Position numbers and translations under genes: made by a program. This document shows, piece after piece, positions 29,037-36,902 of a DNA stretch of 52,578 bases; within the stretch, counting starts at the first letter, position 1; every line of letters starts with the position of its first letter. The notes under the pieces are model-generated. The model saw only the letters and a program-made list of their open reading frames with translations. It did not search any database and was not told where the DNA came from. Source of the stretch: a virus. The stretch spans positions 1 to 52,578 of the IMG/VR virus record IMGVR_UViG_3300042486_000234; one strand, written 5' to 3'.

Positions 29037-29291
29037 TTATTTGATTGATTTTTTATGTGCCATATCTCCAGTTAGGGTGAGTAAGCGTAGCAGAGTGTGT
29101 ACTGCTCCTGCAAGTGTCGCTACCACTAAACCTGACAACCATCGTTCATCAAAAGGAACAATAAAGATTGTAATGTAAGACAATATTGTTCCTGTAGTCA
29201 CTTTAACCCAAGGCATTACTTCTTTTGGTAATAATGATTCAATAATTTGTAACGCTTTGTAAACGGCTAATGCACAGATTATGTAGTTCAT
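29037..29291 (-). CDS. Small membrane protein, holin candidate
   Basis: I start at ATG 29289-29291, which overlaps the tail gene stop and follows AGGACTTAC; the product is 84 residues. Three hydrophobic segments (about 1-18, 34-51 and 57-76) and a Lys-rich C-terminus (MAHKKSIK) fit a class I holin-like layout. Its place at the end of the tail module also fits, but no lysin lies beside it (the lysozyme is 25 kb away), so the holin label is inference. Confidence 0.5.
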   Translation of the reverse strand: MNYIICALAVYKALQIIESLLPKEVMPWVKVTTGTILSYITIFIVPFDERWLSGLVVATLAGAVHTLLRLLTLTGDMAHKKSIK

Positions 29292-30916
29292 GTAAGTCCT
29301 GGAATCCAATCGTAAACAATCTCGTAGTCAATGTTTGTGTCAAGTAGCATGGTAACGGGTAGCAACTGCGGAATCAACTTTTCTATAGCAAGTTCTGTCT
29401 TGCCTTTGTTAGTTGAGTATGTAGAGTAAGAAGCATATTGTGCTCCATCCCACTGGGAATCCGAAAAGTTATCTTGGTAAATAAATCCACCAAAGTCTGA
29501 ATCACCATTAAAGAATGTTCCATAAGTTTTTGGTTCAACCATCCACTGGTTTACCAATACAGAGTCATTTGCATCAAGTGCGTAAATGAGTACTGGGTAT
29601 GCCATAGCACTAGCACTATCTGGCATCAGAATTACACGGCGTTCACTTGGTGATATTTCAACAGGGATTAAATTGTCTGTCTGTTCATCTGTGTTCCACT
29701 CAGTCCAAGCGGCTGATGCTGACCAATATGAACCCCAGATATCGCCATCACCATCAACCATTATTGAGTTCCAATAGTCAATGTCATTGTCTACTGGTAC
29801 AGCAGTTTTTGAGACAAGGGCAAATTGTGCAGAAGCAGAACTTGCATTTGTTACAAACAAACCACCTTCAACAGATGCGTAAGTGCAAGATGCACTTGAC
29901 GAACTGAAATCCCATTTTTTAGTTCCAGATGTAACAACAAACTCAGAGTCAGCAATGAGGTTTACTTTTTCTGCATACACACGAAATGTATACCGTGGTG
30001 AAGAGTAGTTCTCAATAATTTCTACTTGGCAACCAGTAACAGCAATTAAATATTGTTTGATTGCAGACAATGTTCCTTTACGTTGTCGGTAGTATCCAAT
30101 GTCTTGAATTATTTGTCGGATGCGAGAAATACCAATGTCATCTGGTGTTACTTCCAGCCCAAACATGTCTGCAAGTAGCGTAAGTGATTGTGATTCAGTT
30201 ACGTTTGGGTCATAGTGTTGCATTACAGAATCAAACAAAGTTCGTGTTCTGTTTAACTCAAAACCAAATGTGCTGAGGTATCTTTCCAACTGACCACGGT
30301 CTAGCCCTTGTGGGTCTAGGTTGCGCCCATACGTGTCATTTACACGGTGATGAGTAGGTATGCGTGACCAAATTTGCTCTTCGGAACCATAATTATATGG
30401 AACAAGTTCTTGTAGGTAAGCCACACGTTCGTACCAGTTGACTGCACTGATTCCAGTACCACCCTGGTTCCAATGTAAGAACATTGAGTAGTACGCCCAT
30501 TGACCTGTAGGAACACCATTATGTTCAACTGAGTAAACTGAGTCGTATGAATACTGCGTTTTGATTATTGCACCGTCACGAACTGTTTCTGGTGGTCCAG
30601 TTGGCGAATACACAATAACAATGTCAGTAACTACCGAACTCTCACTTAAGTTTTCTTCTGCTGGTGTGATTGTAAAGTTTGTCCACTCAAGAAGTACTGA
30701 AGAGTAGGAGTTAGAAATTGCTGTAAATGAAGCAGTTGTTGTTAAGTTTTCTGTAACAAAAACAATTCCATCGGAACGTATTGCTGAGTCACTGTCTAGT
30801 CTGGTAAGACCAGTAGGTGTTGTGGTACTAATACCACGAACATAAGAACCAAACGGGTTTGCATCTGGACTTAACTCTAAGTCAGTCCTTCGTACTCTAA
30901 AGGATACTCTTGCCAT
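29288..30916 (-). CDS. Baseplate gpI-like tail protein, probably with receptor-binding part
   Basis: This gene encodes 542 residues. The central region (~155-300), with RIPTHHRVND, DRGQLERYLSTFGFELNRTR, LLADMFGLEVTPDD and GYYRQRKGTLSAIKQYLIAV, has the form of the P2 tail protein I/phage baseplate gpI family. An N-terminal beta domain (~1-150) and a Ser/Thr-rich C-terminal half (~310-540) with no recognised fold flank it. The extra domains may contact the host or a fibre. It follows the J-like gene as in P2-like baseplate operons. Confidence 0.7.
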   Translation of the reverse strand: MARVSFRVRRTDLELSPDANPFGSYVRGISTTTPTGLTRLDSDSAIRSDGIVFVTENLTTTASFTAISNSYSSVLLEWTNFTITPAEENLSESSVVTDIVIVYSPTGPPETVRDGAIIKTQYSYDSVYSVEHNGVPTGQWAYYSMFLHWNQGGTGISAVNWYERVAYLQELVPYNYGSEEQIWSRIPTHHRVNDTYGRNLDPQGLDRGQLERYLSTFGFELNRTRTLFDSVMQHYDPNVTESQSLTLLADMFGLEVTPDDIGISRIRQIIQDIGYYRQRKGTLSAIKQYLIAVTGCQVEIIENYSSPRYTFRVYAEKVNLIADSEFVVTSGTKKWDFSSSSASCTYASVEGGLFVTNASSASAQFALVSKTAVPVDNDIDYWNSIMVDGDGDIWGSYWSASAAWTEWNTDEQTDNLIPVEISPSERRVILMPDSASAMAYPVLIYALDANDSVLVNQWMVEPKTYGTFFNGDSDFGGFIYQDNFSDSQWDGAQYASYSTYSTNKGKTELAIEKLIPQLLPVTMLLDTNIDYEIVYDWIPGLT

Positions 30917-30918
30917 AA

Positions 30919-32718
30919 TTAAACGGTGATTCCTCCGCTAGAAGTAATAACAATGTTCTTTAACAAAAGAAGAGATGCTTCTCCAGAACGCACTCCAGAT
31001 ACAACAGGGTCCGAGCCAACTACGTCAATAACATCGTCAACTAAACCAGTTGTAAATTCTTGTACAGTTGTGTACTGAACTCCATCTACGGCAAGAATTG
31101 TTTGGTACAACTCTCCAAGTGTTATCGTTTGGTTGAAATCAACATTTTCAAATGAGAACATGTCTTTAACCGCAAGAGCAACATCTTCTTCAATTGCATC
31201 ACGAACATAGTTAGGCAACACACTTAAAGTAAATTTAATAGAAACTTCGTCAAGTTCAACTTCAGGCATTACGACCATGTTTACCCCCACCATGCTTCGT
31301 GGGTCAATGTAATCGTAAATTGTGTCTCGCACTTCTGTATCTAATGCAAGTGGCCCAGTAGTAGGGTCAACAGACACGGTTCCGTCATAATCGTTAATGT
31401 TTCCCAACGCATAGATTTTTACTTGAGCGTTTCTAACATAACCATCAGAAACAGATGCTGAAGCAACACTTGCTGATGCTAAATCATAGCGAAGTGTGGT
31501 TCCACTGCTACCTGTTTTTACTACATAAGTACCATTGAATGTGTCGTCAATATTGAACACTGCGATTGTTTCTCCCACAGAAAAAGTGTGTGAAGAATCG
31601 GTAGTTAGTTGTGCAACACTTGCTGACAATTGTTTGTTTGTAATGCTTACTTGTTTAGCAGCAACATTATTTAATACCGCTTTTGCTTTAACAACACCAG
31701 AGGTACGAAGTGTGAGGTCTTGGTAGTCCGTCAATGACACAGCACGGTCTTGCGACCTAAATGAAGATGTAATGTTTTTACGTAAGATTTCAATGCTTTC
31801 AGGATTTGCACCACCAAATGCTTTAACTGTGTTTGGGATAATAACAAGACCGTCATACCCTGCACCAATACTTGAATCTAGTGATTCAAATTCAGTAATG
31901 GTATTAGCGGATACGTTTCCTTCAGCGCCTCGTGAAGTCCTGTAAGTAACAGTAATTACAGAGTTAGTGGTTGGTACTTTTCCGTTTGCGTTGTTACCAA
32001 AGGTAAGAATCGTGTAGTCATCCGATGTAATGCGTGTTGAATATACAAGGTCTGTTCCAGTAGCATCAATCAGTCGCTCAATTTGAGAATAAGAAACAGA
32101 AGAGCCACCAGGTCCTTCATTTACAGTAACTGTAATTGACCTACCTACTACGTTTGGTTGGTTAAGAATAATCTGTTGATTTGAACCATTAATGCTTGTG
32201 TAGGACTCAGTATAAATTTCACCCTCAGTAAGTGGGACTCGGATGTTTCCGTCTGATTTTGAGTACGTAACATAGTTAGGAACATTTGTTCCACTTACGT
32301 TTATAGCAATTGGTGCTTGACTTAAAAAGATAACGTCAGAATTATCATATGGAGATTTACCAACAAACCTAGTATTTCTAGGAATAAGAACTGGCGCTTC
32401 ATCTGTGCAGATAGAATCAGAAGGATTAATGAAGATAATCGCAGTTGCGTTACTTACTCCTTGTGCTTTGTAGTCTAAGAGGCTTGCTAAAGCCAAAACG
32501 CTTGACCGTTGTGTAGCGGTTTCCAAAAATGCTTCCTGTGCAACCCTGTCAAGGTAGTAGTGGAGTGTGTCGCCAAGGTATGCCCATAGGTCAACAAACA
32601 CCATGCCAAAGTCCGTTGCTTCACGAGATGTCCATTCGGGGATAGTTTCTGAAGCACGTGAAAGCAGGTCTTCACGAATAGACGCATAGTCCCTATTGGT
32701 ATAGTCAAATTTCATCAT
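30919..32718 (-). CDS. Baseplate J-like / gp6-like wedge protein
   Basis: This gene encodes 599 residues. The N-terminal DYTNRDYASIREDLLSRA, then PEWTSREATDFGMVFVDLWA and GDTLHYYLDRVAQEAFL, are the hallmark opening of the baseplate J/gp6 family. A central YQDLTLRTSGVVKAKAV and a C-terminal VRDAIEEDVALAVKDMF with LGELYQTILAVDGVQYT complete the pattern. It forms the ring of the baseplate that responds to host binding. It overlaps the gp25-like gene stop by 4 bases. Confidence 0.88.
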   Translation of the reverse strand: MMKFDYTNRDYASIREDLLSRASETIPEWTSREATDFGMVFVDLWAYLGDTLHYYLDRVAQEAFLETATQRSSVLALASLLDYKAQGVSNATAIIFINPSDSICTDEAPVLIPRNTRFVGKSPYDNSDVIFLSQAPIAINVSGTNVPNYVTYSKSDGNIRVPLTEGEIYTESYTSINGSNQQIILNQPNVVGRSITVTVNEGPGGSSVSYSQIERLIDATGTDLVYSTRITSDDYTILTFGNNANGKVPTTNSVITVTYRTSRGAEGNVSANTITEFESLDSSIGAGYDGLVIIPNTVKAFGGANPESIEILRKNITSSFRSQDRAVSLTDYQDLTLRTSGVVKAKAVLNNVAAKQVSITNKQLSASVAQLTTDSSHTFSVGETIAVFNIDDTFNGTYVVKTGSSGTTLRYDLASASVASASVSDGYVRNAQVKIYALGNINDYDGTVSVDPTTGPLALDTEVRDTIYDYIDPRSMVGVNMVVMPEVELDEVSIKFTLSVLPNYVRDAIEEDVALAVKDMFSFENVDFNQTITLGELYQTILAVDGVQYTTVQEFTTGLVDDVIDVVGSDPVVSGVRSGEASLLLLKNIVITSSGGITV

Positions 32719-33128
32719 AATGGGGCATCCTCAGTTAACTGGAGTGGATTATTAATTGTATATGTAGTGGTCTTTACCATGTTTGTATATGGAAACTGGT
32801 AAGTAACCCTAATCCCAAGACTGTTTGGAAGACCAGTGGATATGTCTCCCTGTTCTATTTCCTGAACATCTATAGAAATAATGGTTATTGATGGTATTAA
32901 GGTGCGTAGTTCAGCAAGAGACTCCATCTTAAACTCTTCAAAAACAAGTGGGTCAAACGACTCAAAGAGAAGGCTGTAGGAGTTTGAGCCAAATAACTGA
33001 CTCATCGGGCGTTGACCTTGTTGAGAAAGTAGATATTCTCCTATCTGCTGTTCAACATTAGTCTCAACATCCAATACGGCTTCTGTCTTTCCGTACTGAT
33101 TAATTTGGAATGGGTATTTAAGAATCAT
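32715..33128 (-). CDS. Baseplate wedge gp25-like protein
   Basis: This gene encodes 137 residues. VEQQIGEYLLSQQGQRPMSQ and FGSNSYSLLFESFDPLVFEE are the GPW/gp25 signature: a loop ending G-x-R-P, then F-G-S, then L-F-E. It nucleates sheath assembly at the baseplate in T4 and P2. Its position between the gpV-like and J-like genes is canonical. Confidence 0.88.
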   Translation of the reverse strand: MILKYPFQINQYGKTEAVLDVETNVEQQIGEYLLSQQGQRPMSQLFGSNSYSLLFESFDPLVFEEFKMESLAELRTLIPSITIISIDVQEIEQGDISTGLPNSLGIRVTYQFPYTNMVKTTTYTINNPLQLTEDAPL

Positions 33129-33135
33129 AAGACAG

Positions 33136-33372
33136 TCATCCTTGTGGGTTTACATTAAGAATAAAAACATTAGTAAAAGATTCATCATCAGCAGTTACAA
33201 CTACTTGTTCTCCGTTTTGTGGCATAGGCCAAACTCCATCAATTTTCTTTCTACCAATTTTAGAAATTGTTATTGATTTATCATTACCAAACTTGGTAGG
33301 AATACGAACCCGTATCTCCCCAGTCTCTGAGTTAGTATAAGAAACAATTGCTCTGTAAATGTTAGTAAACAT
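33136..33372 (-). CDS. Baseplate spike-type OB-fold protein (gpV/gp5-like, short)
   Basis: This gene encodes 78 residues of beta-rich sequence (TNIYRAIVSYTNSETGEIRV, PTKFGNDKSITIS, GVWPMPQNGEQVVV), typical of the OB domain at the N-terminus of baseplate assembly protein V/VgrG gp5. The usual triangular beta-helix needle is missing, so this is a truncated or split spike. It overlaps the gpD-like gene by 11 bases. Confidence 0.6.
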   Translation of the reverse strand: MFTNIYRAIVSYTNSETGEIRVRIPTKFGNDKSITISKIGRKKIDGVWPMPQNGEQVVVTADDESFTNVFILNVNPQG

Positions 33373-34525
33373 AAGCCATCTCTTTTTCTGTTACCCATCG
33401 TGCTTGGATTAAATTTGATTTGGGAGGTTTCTTATACTGCGGCTCGTTTATAAATGTTCCAGCAACATCAATTGTTGAATCTGTTTTAATACAAAGTTTT
33501 GTAATGTAGTGGTCTGTGTTAATAGAGTGTTCAACATTTTCTACAATCCAGTAACCATCAAACCTTGAATCATAGTTTTTAACTAGAACTAAAGAACCAG
33601 GAACTGGGGTTGAAATACCAGCGACTGTTACTTCTGCATAATAAGGAAAACTGTTTAATTTATAACCTTTTGTCATCTGGTTTAAATGCGCTTTAGATTG
33701 AGATTGAGTAGATATGCTATGCGTAAATCTGTTCTTTACTTTTTTTCCTAAACGTGTTCCTGCCAAAGCAGAGGTAGAACTTGTAATGGTTTTTCCTCTT
33801 TTATCAAGCGTGTTGATGTCATAGTTATGACTATTGCCGTATGGTGTGACATCTCCAAATGTTCCTTTAAACTCTAAGATGCTTCCAGGTTTTCTATTCT
33901 TACCTGCTGCTCTCCCTGGAGACTCCAACTCCGTAATAGGTTGATTATGAAAATATCCAGAGAATGGGTCATACACATTAATGTGTGAACTAGTAGCGGT
34001 AACACGGTATCCAAACTTGTTTACCTCAGTTACAAGTAGTTCCCAATCAGATTGATTCTGTTGTGAAATAACTGGAATAACAAAGTCATTATTAGGAACT
34101 GAGTACGAGGCGTTGTATTTTTTTGCCAGAGTTTTTACCAACTTAGATATTGTTGTGTTTTTATATACAGTGTTACCAATTGTTTTCATTTCGTAACTAG
34201 TACCCATACACACAATCTTTGCTTCTTGTATTAATGAGTTGTTTACAGAACCCATTCTGCTATAAGCACCAGCATCTACATAAGCCACATACCCATAGAA
34301 TGCTTTTTTATTTGCGGAATTATTACCAAGAGAAATGTATACGGGTAAACCAACATAGCCAGTGATTGAAGAGGCTGGAAAACCTGCATAAGTAATTACT
34401 GCCATGTCGTGCTTGTCTTCGGCATATGAAACTTCTACAGCAACAATACTTGAGTCACTCACGTTTCCACCGAAGACAGATACATCAAGGAGTACCCCTT
34501 CATTAAAAAAGTCTTTTCTAATCAT
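33362..34525 (-). CDS. Baseplate hub gpD-like protein (late control D family)
   Basis: This gene encodes 387 residues. Features of the gp27/gpD hub are an early beta-barrel region (VAVEVSYAEDKHDMAVITYA), FYGYVAYVDAG, TISKLVKTLAKKYNASY and SDWELLVTEVNKFGYRV, followed later by GYWIVENVEHSIN. This is the D-type hub that joins tube and spike. It lies between the LysM and gpV-like genes with 4- and 11-base overlaps, a standard contractile-tail order. Confidence 0.78.
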   Translation of the reverse strand: MIRKDFFNEGVLLDVSVFGGNVSDSSIVAVEVSYAEDKHDMAVITYAGFPASSITGYVGLPVYISLGNNSANKKAFYGYVAYVDAGAYSRMGSVNNSLIQEAKIVCMGTSYEMKTIGNTVYKNTTISKLVKTLAKKYNASYSVPNNDFVIPVISQQNQSDWELLVTEVNKFGYRVTATSSHINVYDPFSGYFHNQPITELESPGRAAGKNRKPGSILEFKGTFGDVTPYGNSHNYDINTLDKRGKTITSSTSALAGTRLGKKVKNRFTHSISTQSQSKAHLNQMTKGYKLNSFPYYAEVTVAGISTPVPGSLVLVKNYDSRFDGYWIVENVEHSINTDHYITKLCIKTDSTIDVAGTFINEPQYKKPPKSNLIQARWVTEKEMAYVY

Positions 34526-34773
34526 TGTGGTATACGTATTTCCATTCCAGGAGCAAGGTCTAATGGAAAAGAAATCTGTGGGTTTACATCAGCAATACGC
34601 CACCATTGTGATGCATCTCCAAATAACTTAAACGCCATGTTTTCAATAGTGTCTCCCGATGTGACTAAGTAACGAGAAACTCTTACTGGGTCTGAGTCTT
34701 TACGTGTAGCAATAATTTTTCCATCTGCACCAATCTCAGAACTTACAGCGTATCTAGATAGACCATTAATCAT
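34522..34773 (-). CDS. LysM baseplate protein
   Basis: This gene encodes 83 residues. The C-terminal half is a LysM-like unit: RYLVTSGDTIENMAFKLFGD, then WWRIADVNPQISFPLDLAPG and MEIRIP. In contractile tails a LysM protein sits between tube initiator and hub (gp53/Afp7-type). It may bind peptidoglycan or act only in baseplate assembly. One-base and four-base overlaps link it to its neighbours. Confidence 0.8.
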   Translation of the reverse strand: MINGLSRYAVSSEIGADGKIIATRKDSDPVRVSRYLVTSGDTIENMAFKLFGDASQWWRIADVNPQISFPLDLAPGMEIRIPQ

Positions 34774-36902
34774 TACATACCTACTGACTTAAAGAAAGAA
34801 ACACCTTCACCAGATACGTTTGCACCTGCACCAGTTATATCACGATAGCCACCGTTATTCCATGCGTAAAACCATTCATTGTTATCCATAAAAGCATTAT
34901 GAACTTCAACTGTTTGTTTTTTATAGTGCCAGTCGTACAAAAATATTGACTGTCCTGGCATCACATCATCTTCAATTCTCCAACGAATACCTAATTCAAC
35001 AGTAAACTTGTCTTGTTCAAACGGTTTAAGCAGTGTTCCTGCTGTGATGTCTGTTCTATTTGTAGTATCAAATGTCCAGTCAGTACCCTCACCTTCGGTA
35101 AAAAACCACCGATTAGTGGATGTTCCACCTTTGTTGGTGTGCATCAGGTCTTGACCAAATCTTCCAGTATCTGCTGTGGCTAACTGACCCTCTACCTTAA
35201 ACACCCACGGGTCTTTTTCAGTTCCCCATTGGGCAAAATCGGTTGAAGATTGTTTTGGTGGTGCTCCTGGTTTATAGATGTAACTTCCAGGTGCATCAGC
35301 AACGAATGTTTGACGAGTCTTTGCAGTTCCATTTGTATTTACTACGTGGGAATCCCAGTATATTTTTAACACTCCATCCCAATAAAAACTAAAGTTCTTT
35401 CCCTCACTCTTCCATTGGTTTATCCAGTCTTCACCGTTTTTACCAATGCGTGTTTCTTCACTTATCCAAAACATTACTGATGCTTCATCTGTCTGTTCAA
35501 ACAAATGTTTAAACAAAAGAGCAGGTTGTTCTGGTCCACTTGGTGCGGGTGGTATTTGTGTGTATAGATACTTACCGTTTCTAGGTACGTGGTTTATAGA
35601 ATAAATTCTGTTAAAGAAGTCTTTTTTCTTTAACAAGTCATCGTATTCTTTATACCTATCAAACTCAGGAGTGTTTGGAGATGGTGTTGTTACAATTGGT
35701 GCATTATTATCACCAACACCAATGTCTGGCAACTGAGTAAGGAACGTGTTCTGTTGAGCAAAGCCCATGTACAAAGCCTGCATTTGAATCATTACAGTTG
35801 CTTGTGTTGGAATCATGTCAGAAGAGAACTTATTAAACGTAACTTGAATTGATTGGACAAATCCTTCAACCATCATCCACTTAGTAAATAGAATACGAAC
35901 AGGTGTAGGTGTAAGAAATGCTTTGTTACCAATGTTCATTGAGTATGCGTTATACCTATTTTGGTCAATTTTCTTAGTGTCTTCACCCGTTGGGTTAGTT
36001 GGAGAACTAGGTGAGTCTTTAGAAAATCCCCACTTGTTGCCAGCAGCATCAGCCTCTTGCTCACTTTGTATGGCATTATAAATATCTTTTGCAAGACCTT
36101 GACCAATAACGTCATCCAAAATTAAAATGTCAGCGAGTACACCAATACGTGTTACCCATGAAGGGTCATATGGTTTTGATGGGTCTAAATAATCTATTGT
36201 GTTTGTTATGTTTTCTCTAAAGTTTGCTTTTACTGTTTTATCCCCAACAAGGTATCTTTGTGAGGCAACCTCTGCTTCTCGGTTAAACAAAAGTTCAAAA
36301 GCAAAACCAGCCTTACCAGGAATTGGTTGGGCTAACTGAGATGGGTCTTGGTTAAAGAAGAACTGCATATCGCTTTCAGCAGTAACCATTCTTGTAATGT
36401 TGTCAGGGTTAAATTGAAAGTTACATTTCATATTTCTAATTGTTGAAGCAGTTGACTTACCAGTAGTCTGCGCTTGTTTATTTTCTTTATCGTAAAACTC
36501 AGTAAGTCTACGAATATAACCACGTTCTACTGTTACTGTTTTATTGTTTACCGCATCACGATTTGTGTAACCTGGATAAATAAATCTAGGGTTTTGGATA
36601 CCACCATTAGGGGTATTCCATGATTTGTTTAAAGCACTGTTTGGGTCATAGTCATAAGCACCTTTTAATGACGAGTCAGGTCCGTCAGCAGTAGTACCAG
36701 TACTAGATGTAACACCAAAACCACTTCTACCGTTAGCGTCAGTACGTTTAATAGCACCAGCCGATGCCTGTTTTTTAGTATTGACTTTTACTATTGGAGT
36801 ATTAACATTTGCATTCAAAGTTTGCAAACGAACTTGTTGCGCTTTTTTAGAAGCATAAGCATCAGCCTTTGCTCGTGCTTCTGGGCTATTTTCTCCAGCC
36901 AT
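34773..36902 (-). CDS. Large tail/baseplate protein, tube-initiator-like
   Basis: This gene encodes 709 residues. A polar N-terminus (~1-130) is followed by NMKCNFQFNPDNITRMVTAE, FELLFNREAEV, VLADILILDDVIGQ, TPVRILFTKWMMVEGFVQSI and MIPTQATVMIQMQAL. This run resembles the CIS-tube/tube-initiator proteins that sit below the tail tube, in which F-x-F-N-P-D starts the fold and a LysM follows; here the LysM is a separate gene next door. The C-terminal ~250 residues contain aromatic-rich beta sequence (RWFFTEGEGTDWTF, YDWHYKKQTVEVHNAF) of unknown role. Confidence 0.55.
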   Translation of the reverse strand: MAGENSPEARAKADAYASKKAQQVRLQTLNANVNTPIVKVNTKKQASAGAIKRTDANGRSGFGVTSSTGTTADGPDSSLKGAYDYDPNSALNKSWNTPNGGIQNPRFIYPGYTNRDAVNNKTVTVERGYIRRLTEFYDKENKQAQTTGKSTASTIRNMKCNFQFNPDNITRMVTAESDMQFFFNQDPSQLAQPIPGKAGFAFELLFNREAEVASQRYLVGDKTVKANFRENITNTIDYLDPSKPYDPSWVTRIGVLADILILDDVIGQGLAKDIYNAIQSEQEADAAGNKWGFSKDSPSSPTNPTGEDTKKIDQNRYNAYSMNIGNKAFLTPTPVRILFTKWMMVEGFVQSIQVTFNKFSSDMIPTQATVMIQMQALYMGFAQQNTFLTQLPDIGVGDNNAPIVTTPSPNTPEFDRYKEYDDLLKKKDFFNRIYSINHVPRNGKYLYTQIPPAPSGPEQPALLFKHLFEQTDEASVMFWISEETRIGKNGEDWINQWKSEGKNFSFYWDGVLKIYWDSHVVNTNGTAKTRQTFVADAPGSYIYKPGAPPKQSSTDFAQWGTEKDPWVFKVEGQLATADTGRFGQDLMHTNKGGTSTNRWFFTEGEGTDWTFDTTNRTDITAGTLLKPFEQDKFTVELGIRWRIEDDVMPGQSIFLYDWHYKKQTVEVHNAFMDNNEWFYAWNNGGYRDITGAGANVSGEGVSFFKSVGM

